Under the pieces are notes generated by a model, which did no database searches, was not told where the DNA came from, and saw only the letters and a list, made by a program, of their open reading frames with translations. Both the position numbers and the translations under genes were made by a program. 21,267 nt of DNA from JALUUH01 sp964636675 (lineage in GTDB: Bacteria > Pseudomonadota > Gammaproteobacteria > S012-40): NCBI GenBank assembly GCA_964636675.1, contig CAZWUO010000046.1, positions 1 through 21,267 of the forward strand, written 5' to 3'. Below, in pieces: positions 14,868 through 21,267 of this stretch (its first letter is position 1; every line of letters begins with the position of its first letter).

Positions 14868-16253
14868 TTACAAACTATCCGATGCGAAGTCAGCTAAACG
14901 TGACCGTTCACCGCGTTGAAGTGTAATATGCGCGCTATGTTGCCAGTCTTTGAAGCGATCCACCACATAAGTTAAGCCTGATGTGGTTTCGGTCAAATAA
15001 GGTGTGTCTATTTGTGCGACGTTACCCATGCAGATAATTTTAGTTCCGGGTCCCGCACGAGTGACTAAAGTTTTCATTTGCTTAGGTGTTAGATTTTGTG
15101 CCTCATCGATAATAACGTAGCGATTTAAGAATGTGCGACCACGCATGAAATTCATTGAGCGAATTTTTATGCGCTTAGCTAATACATCGTTCGTCGCTGC
15201 ACGTTCCCACTCTCCGGAGCCTGATGATGAGGTAAGCACTTCTAAATTATCCATTAATGCCCCCATCCAAGGTGTCATTTTTTCCTCTTCCGTTCCCGGT
15301 AGAAAGCCAATGTCTTCACCTACCGGTACGGTGACTCTTGTCATAATGATTTCTTGAAAGCGTTTTTCGTCAAGCGTTTGCATTAATCCTGCGGCAAGAG
15401 TGAGTAAGGTTTTGCCTGTTCCAGCCATACCTAACAGAGTTACAAAATCAATTTCTGGATCGAGAAGCACATTCAGCGCAAAGTTTTGCTCCTTATTGCG
15501 CGCATTAATTCCCCATACGTTGTGGCCATTGCCTTTAAAATCATCGAGTATTTCTAGTTTTGCCGTATCATCTTTGTGCGTACGGACGATGGCGTGAAAT
15601 GAATCATCCAGACTATAAACGTATTGATTGGGATACCATGCTTCGATATCTTCCCCTGTGATGATGTAGAAGCTGCGTCCGCTTTCTGACCATGATTCGA
15701 TGTTGTCACTGTGTTTTTCCCAGAAGCCAATAGGTAGCTCGAAGGAGCCACGATATAGCAAATTGACATCTTCAATGACTTGGTCGTTATGAAAGTCTTC
15801 GGCCTTAATGCCTAGAACCGCGGCTTTTATTCTAAGATTGATGTCTTTGGAAACAAGGATTACATTTTCGGTACTGCGTTGTTGTTGATACGCTAAGGCA
15901 GCGCCTAATATCGTATTGTCTGCTGAATTACCAGGAAGGTCTTTGGGCAGGTTAAAGATCAGTTCTTGAGTCTGTAGGAAAACACGGCCACTCTGAATGT
16001 CAGAGTTTACCGGGGATGGAAGAGGAATACCTCGCTCAATTTCTTCTTTCGTCGCGTCACCAACGATCTCTTCTAGGAATCGACTACTTTGTCGCGCATT
16101 CCGTGCAACTTCTGAAGGGCCTCTTTTGTTTCTATCCAGTTCTTCTAGCACAACCATTGGTAAAAAAACGTCATGCTCTTGAAAACGATAGAGGCATGCA
16201 GGATCATGCATTAATACATTGGTATCAACCACAAACAGCTTTTTGTTGTCCAT
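14868..16253 (-). CDS. PIN domain-PhoH family ATPase
   Basis: The 461-residue protein fuses an N-terminal PIN nuclease-like domain (about 3-145) to a C-terminal PhoH ATPase domain (about 245-450). The PIN acidic residues seen are D10 (V-D-T-N-V-L-M), E37-E38-D40, D112 (A-D-N-T-I-L-G) and D137 (S-K-D-I-N-L-R). The ATPase has Walker A GMAGTGKT (275-282) and Walker B V-I-I-D-E-A-Q (380-386). PIN-PhoH proteins studied elsewhere unwind and cut RNA, so a role in RNA turnover is likely, in the cytoplasm. The ATG at 16253 was chosen because GGAGGG (complement of 16258-16263) sits four bases ahead; an in-frame TTG at 16265 would contain that binding site in its own coding sequence. It lies 29 bases downstream of bcp on the same strand, probably as one operon. 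Confidence 0.92.
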   Translation of the reverse strand: MDNKKLFVVDTNVLMHDPACLYRFQEHDVFLPMVVLEELDRNKRGPSEVARNARQSSRFLEEIVGDATKEEIERGIPLPSPVNSDIQSGRVFLQTQELIFNLPKDLPGNSADNTILGAALAYQQQRSTENVILVSKDINLRIKAAVLGIKAEDFHNDQVIEDVNLLYRGSFELPIGFWEKHSDNIESWSESGRSFYIITGEDIEAWYPNQYVYSLDDSFHAIVRTHKDDTAKLEILDDFKGNGHNVWGINARNKEQNFALNVLLDPEIDFVTLLGMAGTGKTLLTLAAGLMQTLDEKRFQEIIMTRVTVPVGEDIGFLPGTEEEKMTPWMGALMDNLEVLTSSSGSGEWERAATNDVLAKRIKIRSMNFMRGRTFLNRYVIIDEAQNLTPKQMKTLVTRAGPGTKIICMGNVAQIDTPYLTETTSGLTYVVDRFKDWQHSAHITLQRGERSRLADFASDSL

Positions 16254-16282
16254 TAAGCCCTCCAAATTGACGTCCTAAAGCC

Positions 16283-16750
16283 TTACAGAGCCTGCGCAGC
16301 CGCCAAAACTTCTGCGACATGATCTGCTACTTTAACTTTGCGCCATTCATGCCGGAGTACACCTTTTTCGTCAATTAAAAAGGTGCTTCTCTCAATACCC
16401 ATCACTTTTTTACCGTACATGTTTTTTTCTTTGATAACCTCGAATAGGGTGCATAGCGTTTCTTCAGCATCTGCAATGAGTTCAAAAGGGAAGTTTTGTT
16501 TTGTTTTGAAATTTTCATGTGATTTGATGCTGTCCCGAGACACACCGAATACAACGGTATTGGCGTGTTTGAATTTGTTGTGGTGGTGACTAAAGTCTTG
16601 GCCTTCTGTGGTGCATCCAGGAGTACTGTCCCTAGGATAAAAATAAAGAATTATTTTTTGGTTTTTTAAAGCAGCCAGTTTAACGGTTAGATTACTGGTA
16701 GCAGGGAGTTCGAAATCGGGTATTTTTTTGTTGATTTCAGCCGTAGGCAT
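16283..16750 (-). CDS. bcp: Thiol peroxidase of the Bcp/PrxQ family
   Basis: The 155-residue cytoplasmic peroxiredoxin reduces hydrogen peroxide and organic hydroperoxides. The peroxidatic cysteine is C46 in D-S-T-P-G-C-T-T-E. The usual second cysteine five residues later (as in E. coli Bcp) is absent: residue 51 is Gln. The only other cysteine is C100 (E-T-L-C-T-L-F), which could act as resolving residue or be structural. The conserved G-I-E-R-S-T-F-L-I-D near 118-127 is present. The ATG at 16750 has AAGGAG six bases upstream. It is divergent from dapA and sits upstream of the PIN-PhoH gene. In many gammaproteobacteria bcp lies beside gcvR and dapA; gcvR is not present here. Confidence 0.93.
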   Translation of the reverse strand: MPTAEINKKIPDFELPATSNLTVKLAALKNQKIILYFYPRDSTPGCTTEGQDFSHHHNKFKHANTVVFGVSRDSIKSHENFKTKQNFPFELIADAEETLCTLFEVIKEKNMYGKKVMGIERSTFLIDEKGVLRHEWRKVKVADHVAEVLAAAQAL

Positions 16751-17038
16751 TATTTGCTCCTTGGAGTTACAGTAGAACGAGTGTGCCCGGCCAAGCCTTT
16801 CTTAAGGTCTGTACAGACGTTTGTCATATCCTGGAATAATACCATGTGGATGCGTTCTCGCGTGTCACCTAATGAGCCTTGTTCATCTTATATGTGTCGG
16901 TGAAAAAGCGAGCAGATCAGGTTTAAGCTTAGTCTTGTTATTATGCTTGATTAAGGCGAGTTAGCCGCTCGACTTTACTTGCCTTGAGGGGTGCAGGGCA
17001 GTAACATTCGCTGTTAGCATATTTCAGCGGAGAAGATA
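16751..17038. promoter_or_regulatory. Divergent bcp/dapA regulatory region
   Basis: This 288-base region must hold the promoters for bcp (minus) and dapA (plus). A perfect 12-base palindrome, GTCTGTACAGAC, lies at 16807-16818, about 57 bases upstream of the bcp start, and could be an operator. No convincing consensus promoter was found, and gcvR, often found here, is absent. Confidence 0.4.
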
Positions 17039-17920
17039 ATGTTTCAAGGTAGTATGGTTGCATTGGTGACACCGATGCGCGAAGACGGTTCAATTGATTA
17101 TCCAGCGATGGATAAGCTGTTAGAAATGCATATCGAGGCTAAAACGGATGCTATTGTAGCCGTTGGGACTACCGGAGAATCTGCGACTCTCACCCTCCAC
17201 GAAAAGGAGCACTGTGACGTTATTCGGCATGTTGTTAAGCGTGTGCGTGGGCGGATTCCAGTGATCGCAGGCACGGGTTCCAATTCTACGGCTGAAGCGA
17301 TACAGCTGACTTCTTGTGCTAAGGAGGCTGGTGCAGATGCTTGTTTACTCGTGACTCCTTATTATAATAAGCCTACTCAACAGGGTTTGATACAGCACTA
17401 CACTGCTATATCGAAAGCCGTTGCGATACCGCAAATTTTGTATAATGTACCCGGTCGAACAGTTTGTGATATGCATATTGAGACCGTCGATGCATTGTCT
17501 AAAATACCTAATATTGTGGGTATTAAAGACGCAACCGGAGAAGTCTCAAGGGCTAAAGATATTGTAGATTGCTGCGGCGACAGGATAGCCGTATACAGTG
17601 GTGATGATGCTTTGGCATTGGATGTTGTCAAGGTCGGTGGTAAGGGCGTTATTTCGGTGACCGCCAACGTGGCTCCCCGGCAAATGCATGCTATGTTAAC
17701 CGCAGCTTTGGCCGGAGATTTTACCACTGCCCTAGAAATAAACGTAAATCTTGAGCGTTTGCACCATGATTTGTTTTTAGAGGCTAACCCTATCCCGGTA
17801 AAATGGGCATTAGCGGAAATGGGGCTTATCGCTGGCGGAATTCGATTACCACTTACCGTGTTATCTACGCAATATCACGAGTCTGTGCGCCAAGCGTTGC
17901 ATAAGGCTAATATCCTTTAG
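17039..17920 (+). CDS. dapA: 4-hydroxy-tetrahydrodipicolinate synthase
   Basis: The enzyme condenses pyruvate with aspartate semialdehyde in the first step of the lysine/diaminopimelate branch, feeding protein and peptidoglycan synthesis. It has 293 residues, a full-length (beta/alpha)8 barrel. The active site is intact: T44 and T45 (V-G-T-T-G-E-S), Y108-Y109 (T-P-Y-Y-N-K-P), Y135 and R140 (Y-N-V-P-G-R-T), and the Schiff-base lysine K163 (G-I-K-D-A-T-G). The ATG at 17039 has GGAG at 17029-17032. bamC begins 7 bases after the stop, which is a conserved gammaproteobacterial pair. Confidence 0.97.
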   Translation: MFQGSMVALVTPMREDGSIDYPAMDKLLEMHIEAKTDAIVAVGTTGESATLTLHEKEHCDVIRHVVKRVRGRIPVIAGTGSNSTAEAIQLTSCAKEAGADACLLVTPYYNKPTQQGLIQHYTAISKAVAIPQILYNVPGRTVCDMHIETVDALSKIPNIVGIKDATGEVSRAKDIVDCCGDRIAVYSGDDALALDVVKVGGKGVISVTANVAPRQMHAMLTAALAGDFTTALEINVNLERLHHDLFLEANPIPVKWALAEMGLIAGGIRLPLTVLSTQYHESVRQALHKANIL

Positions 17921-17927
17921 GAAAGAC

Positions 17928-18911
17928 ATGAAATTATTAAGAAAGTTACGCAGCCTAGTTTTATTATTTGGCCTTATTGGTATGCTGGCAGGATGTGCTA
18001 CAACTGAACAAGTATTTTATAAACGTAGCCCGGTGAATAGTGCGCTAGAAATCCCACCCAATTTAGTAAAAGCTAAATTGGATGAGAGTTTTTCAATCCC
18101 CATAGTCGGTGGCTTGGTAACCCAAAAAGTGCTGTTGTCGAATAATGCCACTGTGAGCATGCGTCGAGAAGGCGGTATGCGATGGTTGGAAATTAGCGAG
18201 TCTACAAATAAGGTTTGGGACTATGTTTCTGCTTATTGGGAAAGCAACAAAATTCCGTTGCTCTGGGAGAATAAAAAACTTGGCATTATGCAAACTGGCT
18301 GGATTGATAACTATGAGTCGGAGTTTCTACGAGATCGGTTTCGAGTTCGTATCGAGGTTGGCAAAAAGGCGGGAACGAGCTTGCTTTTTTTAACTCACCA
18401 AGGAGTGCAAAGAGACTTTTATCAAGATGATATTGTGAATGTGTGGGAGGCTAGAACCCATGATAAAGAACTTGAAATAGAAGTGCTTGGGCAATTGCTA
18501 GCGTATTTTGCTTTAGAACCTCAAAGAGTAAAAGAACTTGTTGCGAAAGCGAAAAAACAGAAACCGGGATCTACTCTTCAGCTCAAGGATTCTCCACCGA
18601 GTTTAAGCGTGCATGATACCAAAGATAAAGCCTGGAATTTTATTGCTGCTGCAATTGATAGAATGGGACATTTAATTATTGAACGCGATGAACTTGAAGG
18701 TATTTTGACTATTCGTGTGAGTGAAGATGAGTTTGCAACCGATTTTAGTATTGGTCTCGTTGGTGCGTTTACCAAGCAAGAATCTTTTAAGTTGAAATTT
18801 AGCGTTGTTGAAGAGAAAGAAACTAAAATTACCGTATTAGATGATGAGTTTGTCGAAGAAGACTCTCAGCAAGCACGTAATATACTTATTCGTATTAAAG
18901 ATAATTTGTAG
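17928..18911 (+). CDS. bamC: Outer-membrane assembly lipoprotein BamC
   Basis: This is a lipoprotein subunit of the BAM complex that inserts beta-barrel proteins into the outer membrane. The 327-residue protein has a signal peptide ending in the lipobox L-A-G-C, with lipidated C23. An unstructured segment (about 24-75, Y-K-R-S-P then polar) follows, then two helix-grip domains, near 80-190 and 215-327. The length is close to E. coli BamC (344). AGGA lies five bases ahead of the ATG and overlaps the dapA stop, indicating co-transcription with dapA. In many relatives a metallo-beta-lactamase-fold gene lies between bamC and purC; here a 145-base gap with no gene is found instead. Confidence 0.92.
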   Translation: MKLLRKLRSLVLLFGLIGMLAGCATTEQVFYKRSPVNSALEIPPNLVKAKLDESFSIPIVGGLVTQKVLLSNNATVSMRREGGMRWLEISESTNKVWDYVSAYWESNKIPLLWENKKLGIMQTGWIDNYESEFLRDRFRVRIEVGKKAGTSLLFLTHQGVQRDFYQDDIVNVWEARTHDKELEIEVLGQLLAYFALEPQRVKELVAKAKKQKPGSTLQLKDSPPSLSVHDTKDKAWNFIAAAIDRMGHLIIERDELEGILTIRVSEDEFATDFSIGLVGAFTKQESFKLKFSVVEEKETKITVLDDEFVEEDSQQARNILIRIKDNL

Positions 18912-19001
18912 AGATTGCTTGTAAAGTTAAGGTGATACGGATGTTTTGTAAATACACCCATGTTGGTAGTTCAGTCCGTCGGTGGCTGCATCATCTTTGT
19001 A

Positions 19002-19007
19002 TATAAT
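19002..19007 (+). promoter_or_regulatory. Candidate -10 element of purC
   Basis: A perfect TATAAT lies 50 bases upstream of the purC ATG, with TG a few bases before it. No good -35 is present at 16-18 bases, so recognition may rely on an extended -10 or an activator. No PurR-like box was recognised. Confidence 0.3.
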
Positions 19008-19056
19008 TGTTGGTGTCACGTTATTATAGTTGATTGAAATAGGGTAGGTAGTAAAG

Positions 19057-19770
19057 ATGGAAAAACGTAACGAGCTTTATAAAGGCAAGGCTAAGTCGGT
19101 GTATGAAACCGATAATCCCGATCAAATGATATTGTTGTTTCGCAATGATACATCCGCAAATGATGGTGAAAAAATACATCAACTTGATCGAAAAGGCATG
19201 GTAAATAATCGATTTAACGCATTTATCATGGATGAGCTTGAGCGGCAAGGTGTTGTTACTCATCATATAAAGCTACTCTCTGATCAAGAGTCTTTGGTGA
19301 AAAGTTTGGATATGATTCCCGTAGAGTGTGTTATTCGCAATATATCTGCAGGAAGTATCTGTCGTCGTTTGGGGGTAGAGGAAAATCTTGATTTGAATCC
19401 GCCAACGTTTGAGTTTTTCCTGAAAAACGATCCGTTACATGACCCTATGATTAATGAATATCATATCGAGTCGTTTGGCTGGGCCGCTGCTGATGAAGTA
19501 GAAAAAATGAAACAAGCTTCGTTTAAAGTGAATGATATCTTGACTAAACTTTTCCGGGATGTGGGGTTGTTACTCGTCGATTTCAAACTTGAATTCGGTC
19601 GTTATAAAGGTGATATCGTTTTGGGTGATGAGTTTACTCCAGACGGTTGTCGATTATGGGATGTAGATACCCGCAAAAAAATGGACAAAGATCGTTTCAG
19701 ACAAGGCCTAGGCGGAGTTGTTGAAGCTTATGAAGAAGTAGCGCATCGTCTTGGTGTGGAGATCCCCTAA
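19057..19770 (+). CDS. purC: Phosphoribosylaminoimidazole-succinocarboxamide synthase
   Basis: The enzyme joins CAIR and aspartate with ATP in de novo purine synthesis (SAICAR synthetase). It has 237 residues, the same length as E. coli PurC. Seen are the N-terminal nucleotide-binding Y-K-G-K-A-K-S-V-Y, F-R-N-D-T-S-A-N-D-G, the conserved P-V-E-C-V-I-R-N near 89-96, V-D-F-K-L-E-F-G near 176-183 and the final L-W-D-V-D-T motif near 206-211. The start has only a weak AGGTAG-type binding site. The next gene downstream, purL, is in the same pathway but separated by 170 bases with a strong inverted repeat. Confidence 0.96.
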   Translation: MEKRNELYKGKAKSVYETDNPDQMILLFRNDTSANDGEKIHQLDRKGMVNNRFNAFIMDELERQGVVTHHIKLLSDQESLVKSLDMIPVECVIRNISAGSICRRLGVEENLDLNPPTFEFFLKNDPLHDPMINEYHIESFGWAAADEVEKMKQASFKVNDILTKLFRDVGLLLVDFKLEFGRYKGDIVLGDEFTPDGCRLWDVDTRKKMDKDRFRQGLGGVVEAYEEVAHRLGVEIP

Positions 19771-19842
19771 TGCATCAACAGACCCTAGTGTGTTTGTGTG
19801 AATCTGGTGTAATTAATACTCTAGCGACATAGATGGTTTCCT

Positions 19843-19873
19843 GTACACCGTCAAAATAGCCTTGACGGTGTAC
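19843..19873. repeat. Perfect 12-base inverted repeat between purC and purL
   Basis: GTACACCGTCAA (19843-19854) and TTGACGGTGTAC (19862-19873) are exact inverted copies around a 7-base loop. It starts 72 bases after purC and ends 67 bases before the purL ATG. There is no following T-run, so it may be a Rho-assisted terminator, a protein-binding operator or an mRNA stability element. Confidence 0.65.
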
Positions 19874-19940
19874 TAGTATTTCAACTCCGTAATAAAGTAT
19901 CATAGCGCTCCATTTTTCACCGGTTTATAGAGAGATCTTT

Positions 19941-21257
19941 ATGCTGAACTTACGTGGTGCATCGGCTCGTTCCGCTTTTCGTATCGAAAAGCTCCTGCTT
20001 TCAATCCAGAAAAAAGTACCTCAAGTTTGGCGTATTGATGCGGAATACGCTTACTTCGCTCACAGTTCTCAGGCATTTGAAAAAGAAGAAATTTCGCAAT
20101 TAAAGCAGTTGCTTGATGACGGACTACCTATTGCGCGTCAGCCCTTCCAAGGTACATTTTTTCTGGTAGTGCCTAGGCCGGGTACGATTTCACCATGGTC
20201 GAGTAAGGCCACGGACATCGCTCACAATTCTGGTTTGAGCGTTTTGGAGCGCATCGAAAGAGGAATTGCTTATTATGTTCAGTTTTCCAATTCAGAAAGT
20301 TGCAGCGAGAGTGAGTATCAACTTATAAAAAATTGTTTGCATGACAGAATGGTGGAATCTGTATTCAGTACGATTGATGAAGCTGAAACACTGTTTACGC
20401 AAACGACGCCGGCCGAGTTTAAGACAGTGGATGTGTTGACGGGTGGAAAAGAGGCTTTGATGAACGCGAATGTCCAATGGGGTTTAGCGCTGGCAGATGA
20501 TGAAATTACCTATTTGCTTGAAAGTTTCGAAGTCTTAAATCGCAACCCCACCGATGTAGAGTTAATGATGTTTGCCCAGGCTAACTCGGAGCATTGTAGG
20601 CATAAGATATTCAATGCGGATTGGGTGATCGATGGTGTCGTGCAAGCAAAGACGCTGTTTCAGATGATCCGTAATACACATGAAAAAAATCCTGGTGGAG
20701 TACTCTCTGCGTATAGTGATAACTCAGCCGTTATTAAGGGGCCATCCGCGCGCTGGTTTTACCCCGACCAACCGAATAATCAATATCAATATCATGCCCA
20801 AGCCGCGAATATATTGATGAAAGTAGAAACGCATAATCACCCCACCGCAATTTCTCCATTTCCCGGTGCTGCAACTGGCTCAGGTGGAGAAATTCGAGAT
20901 GAAGGGGCGACGGGATGCGGTGCTAAACCCAAGGCAGGTTTGACCGGGTTTACAGTGTCAAATCTGCAAATTCCTAATGCTAAGCAAGCTTGGGAGATTG
21001 ATTATGGTAAACCAGAGCGCATCGTGTCGGCGTTAGACATTATGTTGGAAGGCCCTATTGGTGGAGCTGCATTTAATAATGAGTTTGGTCGTCCCAATAT
21101 CCTGGGTTATTTTCGCACCTATGAGCAAAACGTACTCGGGCCGAGTGGTGAGGAAGTTCGCGGTTATCACAAACCGATTATGCTTGTCGGTGGTGTTGGT
21201 AGTATTCAATCTTCCCAAGTTGCCAAAGGGAGGATACCCCCCGGTCAACATGGCTAA
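19941..21257 (+). CDS. purL: Phosphoribosylformylglycinamidine synthase, N-terminal part (incomplete)
   Basis: The long-form FGAM synthase uses glutamine and ATP to make FGAM in purine synthesis. The full enzyme is about 1290 residues; here only 438 are present. These cover the PurS-like N-terminal domain (about 1-150), the linker, and the first part of the AIRS-like domain. Seen are P-R-P-G-T-I-S-P-W-S-S-K-A-T-D, A-N-S-E-H-C-R-H-K, K-V-E-T-H-N-H-P-T-A, G-A-A-T-G-S-G-G-E-I-R-D-E-G and F-N-N-E-F-G-R-P. Similarity holds through V-A-K-G-R-I-P-P-G, where the family continues with A-K-L-I-V-L-G-G-P. Here the frame reads Q-H-G and stops (TAA 21255-21257), ten bases before the window end. A contig-end error or artificial join is the likeliest cause; a real truncation is less likely because purL is needed for purine synthesis. 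Confidence 0.9.
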   Translation: MLNLRGASARSAFRIEKLLLSIQKKVPQVWRIDAEYAYFAHSSQAFEKEEISQLKQLLDDGLPIARQPFQGTFFLVVPRPGTISPWSSKATDIAHNSGLSVLERIERGIAYYVQFSNSESCSESEYQLIKNCLHDRMVESVFSTIDEAETLFTQTTPAEFKTVDVLTGGKEALMNANVQWGLALADDEITYLLESFEVLNRNPTDVELMMFAQANSEHCRHKIFNADWVIDGVVQAKTLFQMIRNTHEKNPGGVLSAYSDNSAVIKGPSARWFYPDQPNNQYQYHAQAANILMKVETHNHPTAISPFPGAATGSGGEIRDEGATGCGAKPKAGLTGFTVSNLQIPNAKQAWEIDYGKPERIVSALDIMLEGPIGGAAFNNEFGRPNILGYFRTYEQNVLGPSGEEVRGYHKPIMLVGGVGSIQSSQVAKGRIPPGQHG

Positions 21258-21267
21258 GCCCATCCAG

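Noticed and set aside
16254..16265. In-frame TTG start giving a longer PIN-PhoH protein
   Set aside because: The extra codons contain the GGAGGG binding site of the ATG at 16253, and the PIN domain begins normally at that ATG.
16807..16818. SOS (LexA) box in the bcp/dapA spacer
   Set aside because: CTGT and ACAG are adjacent instead of separated by eight bases, so it does not fit the enterobacterial LexA consensus.
19770..19832. 20-codon frame overlapping the purC stop as TAATG
   Set aside because: It is too short, has no protein-like features, and purL follows from its own start; the overlap is most likely chance.

Overview
The window reads as chromosomal DNA from a gammaproteobacterium of moderately low GC (roughly 40-45% by eye). 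The main taxonomic evidence is the right-hand third: bcp, dapA, bamC, purC and purL in this order is a gammaproteobacterial arrangement, and the ExoI (SbcB), BamC and long-form PurL proteins are most like gammaproteobacterial ones. I cannot name the genus. The multihaem cytochrome suggests respiratory or extracytoplasmic redox chemistry, but does not fix the lifestyle.

Layout. (1) 1-229: contig edge with no recognisable gene. (2) 230-2816: a three-gene, translationally overlapping operon. It encodes an exported 17-haem c-type cytochrome built from a repeated three-haem unit, an exported protein with an AMIN-like beta domain plus a TPR tail, and a membrane-anchored protein carrying a second copy of that beta domain. 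This is the most novel-looking locus. (3) 2817-3295: long spacer with a hairpin, a promoter candidate and a possible 44-residue membrane peptide. (4) 3296-6262, minus strand: a 988-residue surface lipoprotein with three Ig-like (Big_2) domains, an FN3-like domain and twelve kelch blades. (5) 6665-8655: a CysL/YeiE-type LysR regulator overlapping an AI-2E/PerM-family permease. (6) 8857-11609: an anionic-substrate DAACS symporter followed closely by exodeoxyribonuclease I. (7) 11632-11802, minus strand: a 56-residue single-pass membrane protein. (8) 12253-13065: a membrane-anchored DUF1353 protein followed by two terminator-like hairpins. (9) 13430-14815: a soluble hybrid histidine kinase with no recognised sensor domain. 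(10) 14868-16750, minus strand: a PIN-PhoH protein and a Bcp/PrxQ peroxiredoxin. (11) 17039-18911: dapA-bamC. (12) 19057 to the end: purC, then the N-terminal third of purL, which meets a stop codon and loses family similarity within about 25 bases of the window end.

How the genes work together. The right side is housekeeping: lysine/peptidoglycan precursor synthesis (DapA), outer-membrane protein assembly (BamC), peroxide defence (Bcp), RNA metabolism (PIN-PhoH) and purine synthesis (PurC, PurL). The left side is accessory and exported: periplasmic or surface electron transfer, a predicted adhesive lipoprotein and associated membrane proteins. No mobile element, CRISPR array, tRNA or rRNA was found. 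Four start codons were decided from Shine-Dalgarno position or gene overlap: TTG 230, GTG 2382, ATG 10173 and ATG 16253.
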